From NCBI GenBank assembly GCA_030686995.1, contig CM060709.1, positions 300,715,357-300,779,356 on the forward strand: a DNA stretch of 64,000 nucleotides, read 5' to 3'. Position 1 is the first letter of the stretch, and every line of letters starts with the position of its first letter. The notes beneath the pieces are model-generated. The model was not told the origin of the DNA. It saw only the letters and a list, made by a program, of their open reading frames with translations, and did no database searches. The translations under genes and the position numbers were made by a program. Shown here piece after piece: positions 21,712 through 33,005 of the stretch. This DNA is from Artemisia argyi (lineage: Eukaryota; Streptophyta; Magnoliopsida; Asterales; Asteraceae).

Positions 21712-22750
21712 TACACAGTCATACTCATAGAAAACAATTCAAAAGATAGTCAATATCATTCCATGAAAACTCAAATATTCAGAGTTGCAAACATTTTTCC
21801 AAAATGTTAATTGTTTAACAAAAGAAGTGATGAGTTTGTAAATAATGATATAAATATTGAAATCAAAAGGGAGGTCCTGTGCCCTTTGCCAACTCCGTGC
21901 CGCCATGCTTGCTAATTTCCTGAGATAAACATGCTTAAAAAGTCAACACAAAGGTTGAGTGAATCCATAGTAGTTTAAATAGTAATAGTGTGAACACAAG
22001 TCAAGCATTTGAAATAAACAAGCCAAGATAGACAGGTCTTGACTAAACTGGTGTAATATTGCTCCTAAGCCTCACGAAACGCAAGCCTTAACATCGATTT
22101 GACATATCATAAAGATAATGACAATCATCTACATCACAGCGGATGTAAATGACAAGGGGCCCTCGGTGTCAGGAAATGTGCCAAATTTCCATAATACCTC
22201 GAACATAGCACACCTCCTGCCAAGTGATCACCTTGACAGAGGCGGGCTGCCATTCCAATAGATCTATCAACTATATTCGCGCTCACTCGCAAGTGATTAA
22301 GGTTCGTGATATGAGGGACTTGTAACACGGGTGTCAACTTAGGCAATATCAGGTGATAATAGCATACAGAAAAATACTTGTGTTTGATTTATAGCATGTA
22401 TCTCCCCACGGGGTTTAAAAACAATTAAAAATGTGGTACCATTAACTCACCTGACAGGTGGTGTGAATCACAACGGTGCTCAAATGTGAGGGTGTATTGC
22501 TATGACTAGCAATGAAATTCCTCCGACTTGCGACCTAAATAATACATTGTAATCGGTGTTTTAGATTCGTGTTGTAAATGACATGTGATATGTCACGTGC
22601 ACAGTGATATCCGTTCGGTTGTCTTAATATATTCCAAAATAACTTCACGTAGTTATTTGTAATGTGTTACGAACCGGTGTTCGATAAATATTAACTCGTT
22701 GTAAAATAATATAGTTTAAAAATATTTATGATTAAATATTTTTAGTGTAG

Positions 22751-22822
<72 letters not shown>

Positions 22823-24571
22823 TAAAGTTACAAAAATATATATGTACTTAAAAATCAAATTATATGAAATAATTAATTATAAAAATACCTTTGTCACATT
22901 TAACCTTTAACTTTACAAATTTACACTTTTTACCCTTCGGTAAAAAAATAATTACAATATAGTCCTTTTGAACTTTTTACATTTTATTCCTTATCTTTGG
23001 CCAAATGACAATTTCTACCCTCGATTTCCAAAAGAATTCGGTATTTGTCAAAGTTAGTTCGATAGTTTGTGATTTTGACAGTTTTAGTCCCTTAACGTGG
23101 GACTTTTTGCAAAAATAGTCCTTGATGTAATTTTCGAAAACCAACCTTTTTATTTCGACATAAGTAGCATTTAAAACTTGTAAAAATACTTAAATTCAAT
23201 TTTTATGCTTCTCATTAAATTTCAAGTTTCCAACCGAAAATCTCCTTTTGAAAACTAGTTGGGCTCGTTAGCCCGTTTAAAGCCCAAAAGGGTTGTTCTT
23301 TGTTTTAAAAATCACGTTCGACAAGGACTTGGCTTTGGTTTTTTTTTCTCGTGGTATAAAAACGTAAAAGGTTTGCATGTTTCGTTGATTTGATTATGTG
23401 AGGGCCAAAGAATTAGTAGGTCGAATAATATATGTATGTTGTACGTATAAATAACAAATGACGAGTCCTTTCCTCAAGGGTGTCGAGATATAAACATATA
23501 TATCATAAGTGTAGCAATGATTGTAAAAATGGTGTGTGTATCGTGTGTATGTGATATGTATGATACGAGCAAAGTAGAAAACGAAAAAGGGAAGTGATCA
23601 ACTTACAACACCAACTAGGGTGGTGAGGAAGTCGAGCAATGTGAGCTTCGAGATCTTAGTCGACGTGATGTTCCTTCACTTCAAACGATCCCTTTCCTTC
23701 GAAAGTTACCCAATTCGTTTCCAAAACCCAAAAACCTTGCATGTGTGACCCTTGATTTCTCGACCGTGACCAAGAGGGAGTAGAGAGTGTTTAGGACTTG
23801 AATTTTTTTGTGAGCTCTTGTAAGTGTGAGATAAAGTTCATTTAATATGGTTTATATAGGGTGACAATGGTGGTTCAAATGGTCTCCTTGTGTCAATACA
23901 CAAGTCGAATGGTCAAGTCATTTCTCGACAAGATTGTCTAATAACAAGAGCGTAGTCTTGTCGAAAGGATGAGAGTGTGGAAGCTATGGTTATATTTTAA
24001 CACTAGGTCAAGGGTAATTAGGGCCATGTGCTTGTACTTCTTGGTTTAGTTTATGTTTTTGTTGTTGGTTAATGAGGCACTCGATCTAGTGGGTAAAGGA
24101 GGTTTAGCGTGTAATGCGAAGAACCATGGGTTCGACGGCTACATAGGGTGGCTTCTTGTCTCATGCAACATGGTCAAAGGATGTGCGTGTTGAGTTGAGG
24201 GGAACCAAAAAAGAACCAAGGTGGTGGTTTGGTTTCGTGTAGCATGCTATGCAAAAGAAAACATATCAAGCCAAGTGGGCTTGCGCAAAAACTCGGCCCA
24301 AAGAGATGGCAAGAAGGAAAAAAAATATAGTGTGATGGGCTTGCGTGTGTCTCGGCCCAAGAGAACAAGAAGCAAGTGGTGTCCGTTGGGCTTGTGAAAA
24401 TGGTTCGGCCCAAAAATAACGGGGTATCGGTGAATAGAAAAATGGTGAAATTAATTTCGGTGTCTATGTCGATTTGTGAAAACCAAAAATATATAGACGA
24501 TATCGTCATACATATATATATACTCGTATATATATAGTAATAATAAATTTGTAAAAGTTAATATATACATA

Positions 24572-24624
<53 letters not shown>

Positions 24625-24910
24625 TTTCTCGGTGTTCAAATGGGGTGTCGGGTCGCAAGTGGGAGTTACAGGTGTTTAACCTCGTTGGGTGATATCCAAG
24701 AGTGACAATCGGGTGACAAAACATAATCGGGTGTTAAACCAATGGTGTTTTAAACAATCGGGTGTCAAACAAACAGTGGCAAAATAATTGGGTGTCAAAC
24801 AGTCGGTGTCTCATATAAAAATTTCAAATTAGCCCGCAAAAATGGCTTAGTTTAGAATAGTGTTGATGATTAGCATTAATAAATGACCTGGGATTTTACG
24901 GTGTATTACA
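21712..24910 (-). repeat. Element D 3' LTR (outer end truncated)
   Basis: It matches the 5' LTR from 48405 on but lacks the first 63 or so bases beginning TGTAACACCCCG. The break is at ...TTACACAGTCATAC, with a short TACA match to the intact LTR. A (TA)n tract is at 22751-22820 and another at 24580-24619. The minus-strand TATATAAA is at 23851-23858. It contains about 50 bases near 23970-24030 that are missing from the other LTR. The ORFs inside it (22134-22346, 24174-24724) are repeat-driven or LTR shadows. Confidence 0.85.
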
Positions 24911-24930
24911 GTACCCACCCGTTAGATTGG
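24911..24930 (-). other. Polypurine tract of element D
   Basis: The minus strand reads AACGGGTGGGTAC directly before the LTR. D2 has a similar GGGTGGGCGGA at 56253-56264. Confidence 0.7.
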
Positions 24931-25377
24931 ATTCGTCCCATAATCCAAAGTTGAATCAGTGCTCGGGGTTGTCTCATCAAATAGTTGTGGGTATTTGGCA
25001 CGCATTTGATCCTCGCATTCCCATGTATACTCGGGTCCTCTCTTAGAGTTCCATCTGACCTTAACAATGGGAATGCGACTATGCTTAAGTCGTTTGACCT
25101 CCCTATCCATAATCTCAACGGGTTCCTCAATAAAGTTCAACTTATCATCGATTCTGATCTCTTTCAACGGAATCACAAGTGTCTCATCCGATAAACACTT
25201 TTTCAAATTTGACACGTGGAAGGTGTTGTGTACTCTACTGAGTTCCTCAGGTAGTTCAAGTTTGTATGCCACGGGACCGATCCTTTCAATGATCTCAAAG
25301 GGTCCAACGTATCTTAGGTTTAGCTTTCCACGTTTTCCAAACCTAATCATCCCTTTCCAAGGTGATACCTTAAGCAT
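24922..25377 (-). pseudogene. Integrase C-terminus of element D: GPY/F module and chromodomain
   Basis: The conceptual segment contains [17 protein letters not shown] (GPY/F-type), [19 protein letters not shown] and a chromodomain core ([20 protein letters not shown]) close to the C-terminus. In chromoviruses this domain directs integration to heterochromatin marks. It is shifted in frame from the integrase core by a small deletion near 25390-25400, so the full protein cannot be made. The stop is 12 bases from the LTR, as usual for Tekay. Confidence 0.85.
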
Positions 25378-25400
25378 GACCTTGTCTCCAACTTGAAACT

Positions 25401-26009
25401 CTATTTCCTTCGCACATCGGCATAACTCTTTTGCCGATCCCTGGCGGCTTGTAATCGTTGCCTAATCTTTACAATTTTCTTAGTGGTTTCAAGAATCAAC
25501 TCGGGACCTGAGAGTTGTACATCTCCAATCTCAGCCCAACAAACTGGTGATCTACACTTTCTTCCATAAAGTGCTTCAAACGGTGCAACCTTAATGCTAG
25601 TGTGATAACTGTTGTTATATGAGAATTCTGCTAATGGTAGGTGTTTATCCCAGCCTTTTCCAAAATCAATCACACATGCCCTAAGCATATCCTCTAGGGT
25701 TTGTATAGTCCTTTCACTTTGACCATCAGTCTGTGGATGGTAAGCTGTACTCATATCTAACTTAGTTCCCAAGGCTTTCTGTAAAGATCGCCAAAAGTTA
25801 GACGTGAAACGGCTGTCTCGGTCGGAGACAATAGAAATCGGCACTCCATGCCGGGAAACTATCTCCTTTAGGTACAAACGTGCAAGAACGTCCATATCAT
25901 CAGTCTCTTTGATTGGCAAGAAGTGCGCTGACTTTGTGAGACGATCGACAATAACCCAAATTGTATCCAACCCACTCGATGTCTTGGGTAATTTCGTAAT
26001 GAAATCCAT
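25401..26009 (-). pseudogene. Integrase catalytic core of element D
   Basis: The core is recognisable: MDFITKLPK at the start, [24 protein letters not shown] and [19 protein letters not shown]. The D, D and E of the DD35E triad are therefore all present. It is followed by [13 protein letters not shown] and a frameshift before the GPY/F part. In its own frame it is continuous with 26028-26933 except for one TAG at 26025-26030, where relatives have Trp. Confidence 0.88.
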
Positions 26010-26027
26010 TGTAATCCTTTCCCATTT

Positions 26028-26933
26028 CTACATTGGTAGCTCTGGTTGAATCAAAAGACCAGATGGTTTTTGATGTTTAGCCTTTACTCTTGAGCAGGTC
26101 AAACACTTACCGACATACTCTGCAATGTCCGCTTTCATGTTTGGCCACCAATACAACTTCTTTAGATCATGATACATCTTGTCCGAACTAGGATGAATGG
26201 AATATTTAGACTTATGAGACTCGTGCATGATGAGGTCTCGTATTCCTCCATACAATGGAATCCAACTTCTGTCCTTGAGACACAGCCTTCCATCTGGTTT
26301 CTTGACAAATCCATTCGTGCTTTCTGGCATGTCGTAAATCTTCTCGTGCTGTCTATTCTCTTCCTTAAGGGCCTCAGCTTGAACTTCAAGAATTTGAGAC
26401 GGAAGTGGTGATCTAATTGTCATGCCCAATGACCTAACTCTGAGGGGTCTAAGTCGTTCCTTTCGACTCAAGGCATCTGCTACAACGTTTGCCTTCCCCG
26501 GGTGATAACGAATCTCACAATCATAGTCACTTAACAGCTCTAGCAATCGACGTTGTCTCATGTTCAACTCCTTTTGATCTAAAATGTGCTGAAGACTCTT
26601 GTGATCGGTGAAAACTGTACACTTGGTTCCATATAGGTAGTGTCTCCAGATCTTAAGAGCGAATACTACCGCTCCTAATTCTAGATCATGAGTAGTGTAG
26701 TTCTCCTCGTGGGGTTTAAGTTGTCTAGAAGCGTAAGCGATTACTTTAAGTCTCTGCATCAATACGGCACCCAAACCTTGGATTGATGCGTCACAATATA
26801 CCACGAAGTCCTCACTTCCTTCGGGTAGTGCTAATATCGGTGCTTCACAAAGCTTCTGCTTCAAAAACTGAAACGCTGATTCTTGTTCCTCTCCCCATTC
26901 AAACTTCTTCTTCTTCTGTGTTAACTCAGTCAA
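26028..26933 (-). pseudogene. RNase H and integrase zinc-binding region of element D
   Basis: The RNase H part has [35 protein letters not shown] and [10 protein letters not shown], ending ADALSRK; the acidic active-site residues are in place. The second half has the HHCC-type zinc-binding region of integrase: [25 protein letters not shown] and [14 protein letters not shown]. The frame is the same as the RT segment 27035-27961, with a TAG between them (27032-27034). A Phe/Lys-rich stretch (EGFFF, QKKKKF) near the start reflects a homopolymer expansion. Confidence 0.88.
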
Positions 26934-27034
26934 AGGTTTAGCAGTCCTTGAAAAAAAAAACCTTCAATAAACCTTCGATAGTAACCGGTAAGACCTAAAA
27001 ATTGGCGTATCTCGGTAGGACTCGTAGGTGACGC

Positions 27035-27961
27035 CTAATTTTTAACAGCTTCGATCTTGGCGGGATCAACATGAATACCCTTACTGTCGATAACATGCCC
27101 AAGAAATTGTACTTTCTCAATCCAAAAATCACACTTTGAAATTTTGGTGTATAATTTCTCTTCTCTGAGCAGTGTTAGTATAGCCTTCAAGTGTTCTGCG
27201 TGCTCTTCCTTACTACGTGAATAAATAAGGATATCATTGATGAATACAATCACAAACTTATCCAAATAGGGTTTGCACACTCGGTTCATTAAGTCCATAA
27301 ATACAGCGGGTGCATTTGTTAGACCGAATGGCATTACTTGGAATTCGTAGTGACCGTATCTTGTCCTGAAAGCCGTCTTAGGGATGTCTTCTTCCCTAAC
27401 TCTCAGTTGGTGATAACCCGATCTCAAATCAATCTTCGAGTAAAGACTCGATCCTTGCAGTTGGTCAAACAAATCGTCAATCCTTGGCAACGGATATCGA
27501 TTCTTAACCGTAAGTTTGTTCAACTCACGATAATCGATACACATCCTGAAGGTTCCAACCTTCTTTTTCACAAACAACACCGGGGCTCCCCACGGTGATG
27601 AACTAGGGCGAATAAATCCTTTATCTGACAATTCCTCCAATTGTCCAGATAATTCCTTCATTTCCGACGGTGCTAGCCTATAGGGTGCTCGTGCTACGGG
27701 TGCTGCTCCTGGCATCAAGTCAATTTGAAATTCCACTTGACGAGTCGGCGGAAGACCAGGCAAGTCCTCAGGGAAAACTTCTGGAAAGTTCCTGACTACT
27801 GGTACATCCTCGAGTCGCTTTTCTTCCGACTTCTTCTCGGTGACTTGTGCCAAGAAGACTTGACATCCTCGTTCGATGTACTTCACAACCTTGACGCAAG
27901 AAACGATGCTCAGACGTGTCTTACTTCGCTCTCCGCGAACAACCAGGGTTTCGTTATTCAA
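27035..27961 (-). pseudogene. Reverse transcriptase domain of element D (catalytic Asp replaced)
   Basis: The typical Ty3/gypsy order is seen: [86 protein letters not shown] and [15 protein letters not shown]. The catalytic box reads [10 protein letters not shown], whereas active relatives have two adjacent aspartates (FIDD). The AAT codon at 27236-27238 is one G-to-A change from GAT. The segment ends AVKN then TAG at 27032-27034. Upstream, a frameshift near 28020 separates it from the protease. The RT is therefore inactive by more than one lesion. Confidence 0.9.
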
Positions 27962-28015
27962 TGGAATGTGAATGACCTTTTCGTCACAAATGATCTTAGC
28001 GTGGTTCTCGGATAA

Positions 28016-28490
28016 TCCAATCCATTCCTATAACGACGTCGAAACTACCAAGTCTAATAGGCATAAGGTTAATGGCAAATGGGGTGTCTAGTAGTCATAG
28101 GGTGCAACCTCGGAGTATAGTGTTAGTGCTTACTAGCTTTCCATCGGCTAGTTCAATCTCATACGTGGTGTCTAGTTGGGTGGGTGTAATATTAAGCAGG
28201 GGTGCAAGAGAAATAGATGCGAAACTTTGATCGGCTCCGGAATCAAATAAAACTTTAACGAGGCGGTTGTTTAGAAAGAACGTACCCGTGACTACGTTCG
28301 GATCTTGCTGGACATTTCCATCTCCCAGCACGTATGCTCTCCCACGTGCATTGTTATCCTTGTTAGGGCACTGACGCCTGTAGTGTCCTTTTTCTCCACA
28401 AGGATGGCATACTACAGCCACGGGTTGCAAGTTGGCTCCTGTAGCCTTGCAATCTTGTGTCTTATGTCCAGTCCTTGAACATTTCCCACA
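28016..28490 (-). pseudogene. gag C-terminal knuckles and protease of element D
   Basis: This is the part of gag-protease on the pol side of the F insertion. It has a knuckle C-GKC-SRTGH-KTQDC directly at the insertion point, a second one C-HPC-GEKGH-YRRQC, then RGRAYVLG, VVTGTFFLNNR and the protease active-site motif LFDSGADQSF. A TGA after GCTL (28095-28097) interrupts it, and sequence matching [11 protein letters not shown] continues in the same frame to about 28020. The gag half is at 45206-46199. Confidence 0.88.
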
Positions 28491-28495
28491 CTTAG

Positions 28496-31400
28496 TGATT
28501 GGCTCTAAACTGTCAGACGATTATTGGTCAACCACTTGTGAATGGTCAACTATAACAGTCAAACAGCCTAGAATCAATCTCCGTGGAAGTATAGTGTTTC
28601 CCCGGGTCGTTATGTCCCGACGAGGTGTGGATTGTATTCAAACGGTTTCGTGATCGGGTGAATTTGGATGGAAAGGGGTTTGAGTTTGATTAAACTACGG
28701 AATCTACAATGAAATAGCTTAAACAAGCTATATAAACAAGACGAGAAACTAGGAAAAACCAGAAACGATTAAAACCTAAAAATGCGTACGTTACGTTTAA
28801 ATAAAACGTAAACGTACGAAATAAAACGTAAAAACGGAAATCTGAAAACACCCAGGGGTAAAAATGAATTTTTTTACAAACTAGAATATAAAAGAAAATT
28901 TTTAGAAAATTAAAATCAAATTTTACACTATTTAATTATTTAATATTAATTAATTACTAATTATTACTTATTAATAATATTTAAGACACTTAAATATAAT
29001 ATAATACTAATTAAATAATAAAAAGGTAAAAATAAAATTTCTAAAATAATAAAATAACTAAAAACAAGTTTTAAAAATAAAAATAAATGTTTTTGTCTTT
29101 TTGTGATTTTTCTATTAATTAATTACTAATTAAATACTAATTACCTAATTAAACTATTTTAAATTAAGAAAAATAGCAAATGAACAGTAAAAATTATAAT
29201 AAGATTTATAAAATTATTTTATAACATATAAAAGCTATAAAAAATATAAAAACTAGGTTTTACTTAATAAAAACTAATTATGCTATTTTAAACTAATTAT
29301 TAATTAATAATTAATAAAACTAAGATTAATTCTAATAAATACTAAATAATAAAATAAAAATCTGAAAAAATTATTATAAATACTTTAATATATGAGGAAT
29401 TTAATAAAAATATAAAAATGACAAGTACTTAATTAAAATCTAAAAATGAAAAATAGAATTTAAATAAAATTAAATAGAAACTATCACTTAAAATTACATT
29501 TGATTTTCTGGATTTTCTTTTTGAAAACTTGATTTACAACTAAAAATGAAAGACTTTTACAAAAACAAACTTTTTAGAACTTAAAAATAAGCACTGTGGA
29601 AGCTTTTTGGCTCCACAGTTGACTTTTGTTGACCAAATGATGAAATGAGCTCAAATGAGCTTGTGTGGGTCCCACAATGGATGATTCAAGTGTAAATAAG
29701 CTAAGTGCACAAAAATAAGCTGGAAGGAACAAGTTTCTACCTTGAATAAGCCAGATAAGCTGGATAAGCTAATCCAAAACCAAACCGAACTCAGAATCTG
29801 GGACAACTTTTTGTGATCAATTAAAGTGGGGCCCAGGGGTATCTAGGTCAAAATTATGGTCAAAACCCCAACCCTGGTAGGAGGGGGTGGAAATGAATAA
29901 TAATGGTGGCCTTGGGCCCACTGAGGTGGCCAGAAAACCACCACCAAGTGGTGGTGGTGGTGGTGTATCTGCTGTCACAGGGGAGCAGCTTGCCCTGCAA
30001 GCTACTTAAGGGCTAGCTAAGGACTAGAAAAAAAATTGCAAAAATAAAAGAAGCATGGAAACATAAATTAGAGCTGGTAGAGAACAAATCACAACAAGTT
30101 TCACTGGTTAATCCCTACCACAAAAATCAAAATAAATCTAGCAACTTTTGGAAAAAAACTAAGGAATACAAATTTGACTTTTGAAGAAAAACTAAAACTT
30201 TGAATTTTGCTAATTTCTAATGATTATAACTGAATTAATTAGTTATATTAAGATGTAATAAGTCTAAATTAAGCTACTTAAACCATTTATGAACAGATAT
30301 GGGTGGGTTTGAGGTCTCAAAGCTCCAACAGTTAACTGTTGGAGGCTTTGGAGATGATTTGACTTTTTTTTCTTCAAAACAAACCACACAGAGGTGGATT
30401 TGGACTACCTTGCTATTAAGAACAATGAACAAAAAGATCTGAGGCTAAAATAACAACACTAACAAGGTTTAAAGGCTTATGCCAAACACCCCTTAACAGA
30501 TGACTATTTTTGGATTAACAAAGCAAAATGAAATCTGAAACCATACAACTGAATCTAACACATCTTTTTAACTTAGTTAAGCATAATTGAACTGCAATGA
30601 GTACCAAATGACCTATGCTACAGTGAATCACCAAACTTTATGAAAGATGCTTACAGTGAGGTTATGTGATTTCCAAACCAAGGACAAGTATTCAAACCCA
30701 ACCTACAACCTCCCTGAGGTGCTAATACCATATAATTCCAACATTCACCATGCTCCTTGCCTTCAATCACCTTGCACACTGATTTTAAATTTTAACTATT
30801 TATTCATGGATTTTTTTGTATTTTTGGATTTTTGAAGCTACACTAATTTTATGGTTACTAAAAGCATTAACAAGTTTCCTTGGATCTTATGTGAACTATC
30901 TCAGTTCATATCAACACAAACAAACAACTTTAAAGTTAAATGAAATTTTTGAGTAAAATTTGCCACAACTAGATATGAATGGAATACTTAAATTAAAAGC
31001 TTCAAATGTTGTACAATACACTAATTTAACTTAAACAAGGACTGGAAAGCTTTAAAATATAAGAGAATTACTAAAAATTAATAACCGACTAAAACTAAAC
31101 TACAATTATACTACTACTACTCTAACTGCCCCATTCTTCATTTTTTTCTTTCTTTTTATAGCTCCAGGAGGGATCCTTGACTTTTCCCACATCCATTGGA
31201 GCCGTTGGATGAACAAACTTTGATCCTAGCCTTTGAATTAATTTTGGCGGGAAATGGGGATTTGGCAGAGTGTAGTTTGCTTGTGAGAGTGGTATGTAAT
31301 AATTTGGTTTTGGAGGGTTGTGTTTGAAGGGGGGAACAAAGACCGGTGAGTGGTGAGCTGGAGGATGGGGGAAGAGTTTGTGTGTTGCAGTGGTTAACCA

Positions 31401-32208
31401 GGGAAGTGGGGGAGGTTAGGGGTGAGCGTGGTTGACCAATTTTGACCGGGGTTGGGATTTTTATTATTTTAGGAATGGGCCGGGTTAAGTGGTGATAGGC
31501 TGGGGGGTTTTAATGGACCAGGGGTGTGTTAGGTTAAAGGGTGTTTGTATAATTTGGTTTAGTATAAATTTCACAAGGACCATATATGTAATTTAGGAAA
31601 AGTGGTGGACTGAAAATGTAAATTCTCCATAATGCTCACAAGGATAAAAATTGCCACCTTCCCATAATATAAGGACCATGAATTATTTTTTTTTCCATTT
31701 TAAAATACCAGGGACCAAAATTGACAAGTTTGTAAAGTCCGGGGACCAAACATGTAATTTCACAAAACTTTTCACCCAAAATTCATTTTTGATAACTTTT
31801 GAGTTTCCAAGGACCAAAAATGATTTTTCTTTCAAAATTATCCCATCAGGGTCCTTTTCTGCCAATATTTGAAACTCCAGGGACCAAAAGTGTAAATTTC
31901 CAAAACTTTCCAATTTTTCACCAAAGGACTAAATATGACAACTTATGATTGTAAAAGGACCTTTGGTGATAATTTTCCATATTTTGAATGACCAGGGACT
32001 AATTTTGTAATTTTATGAAAGTTAGGGGACTGAAACTGCCAATTTTGCAAACTTTAAACGTTTTTCATCTGTTTTTGCTCATTTTGCATCTAAAATATAT
32101 AAAACACAATTTTGAAATATTTTTAGTATTTTGATGCATTTCTGAGTGTTTTTGTATGTTTTGCATTTCAGATTAGACAAAAAATGATGAGTGTTTGAGC
32201 ACTCATCA
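28496..32208 (-). repeat. Element F LTR1 (3'-most on the element strand)
   Basis: The LTR is 3713 bp, TGATTGGCTC...CACTCATCA. On the element strand it starts with a perfect 9-bp stem hairpin (32185-32208). U3 carries degenerate GGACCAAA-type repeats (31570-32050), and a minus-strand TATA box (TATAAAAAG) lies at 31152-31160. A (GGT)n palindrome is at 29937-29964. Much of 28900-29560 is very AT-rich. No protein-coding gene is seen; the short ORFs are LTR shadows. Confidence 0.92.
31570..32050 (-). repeat. Degenerate GGACCAAA/TGTAATTT repeats in F U3
   Basis: About eleven copies of a loose motif, (A/G)GGGACCAAA followed by an AT-rich TGTAATTT-like half, occur at 30-50 base spacing. All lie upstream (element strand) of the TATA box at 31152-31160. 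The same cluster is in LTR2 (about 38050-38530) and LTR3 (about 44560-45040). Confidence 0.7.
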
Positions 32209-33005
32209 ATCCCCCACACTAAACTATTGCTAGTCCCTAGCAATACTGTTTTGAAAACTTGATGGATTTGAAAACCTCTTTACCAAAAGCCATCACTTCT
32301 GGAGTAGCCAGGTGTAAGAACTGTGGCACACCTGATAACCGTGTGATTTTGAGCAAACCACCAGCTGTCAACGGATTTGATTAGTCTTTACCAGAAGCCG
32401 TTTGCTTCTGGACTAGCCAGCTCTTGATGGAATAGTCAACATCTTGGTGAGCTGATTACCAATTATGGATTTTCCACTGCCTTTACCACAAGCCATAATC
32501 TTGCGGGCTAGCCAACTCATTTGTTTTTGGGGAGTTCAGGAACCATACAATTTTGGGCAAATTGCAAGCCATCAACGGATTTGAGATGTCTTTACCAAGA
32601 GCCGTTTGCTCCTGGACTAGCCAATCTCTTTTGTCGGTTAGACAAGGCGGACTGATTACCACAAAAATTTTGTAGCACCAGTGAAAAATTTTTGAAATTT
32701 TGGCAAAAACGGGGGTATTATATAGTAAAATGTGATAAAATTCGCTAGAATAGCGAATACCCCACCCCCCCCCCACACACACACACACTTAGCATGAATA
32801 TTGTCCTCAATATTCAAAATCCCGGCTATTATGCCGACATTTTGAACATAAAAGGGCAACATTACAAGCTAAGCGTGGAAAACACCATTTTGTTTTTCAC
32901 TTTTGTAATCATAGCATGGGGGACTCCCCCACACTTAGGGTGAAAACCCTATAAGCGTGCTACTGTTTTTGTTTACCGAGTCGCTAGCTTGACTCGACCC
33001 CGAAT
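32209..33005 (-). other. 3' noncoding region of F copy 1, with three PPT-like tracts
   Basis: The PPT at 32209-32223 (TTTAGTGTGGGGGAT on the element strand) abuts LTR1. A perfect hairpin TTGCTAG-TCC-CTAGCAA sits at 32227-32243. Two further tracts of the form AAGTGTG(TG)nGGGGG lie at about 32762-32792 and 32919-32936; the latter includes the palindrome GGGGGACTCCCCC (32918-32930). The stem-loop array is described separately. Confidence 0.75.
32280..32645 (-). other. Four-module stem-loop array (F copy 1), candidate structured RNA
   Basis: Four diverged modules of about 100 bases occur, each with TTTACCA, a first stem, TAGCCA and a second inverted repeat, often closed by GATTACC. The first stems are at 32283-32302, 32391-32411, 32486-32506 and 32595-32615. 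On the element strand they are CCAGAAG/CTTTTGG, CCAGAAGC/GCTTCTGG, CCGCAAG/CTTGTGG and CCAGGAGC/GCTCTTGG, and every pair is Watson-Crick or G-U. The second stems (GGTGT/ACACC, AGCTC/GAGCT, AACTC/GAGTT, TTGTC/GACAA) differ in sequence but all pair. I do not recognise the RNA. Confidence 0.65.

Noticed and set aside
24451..24724. Ile/Tyr repeat ORFs (also near 51067-51426 and 57923-58413)
   Set aside because: Translations of (TA)n microsatellites in LTRs or spacers.
32280..32645. Hammerhead or twister ribozyme in the F stem-loop array
   Set aside because: I looked for the hammerhead core CTGATGA...GAAA and twister core motifs and found neither; the fold is only described as paired stems.
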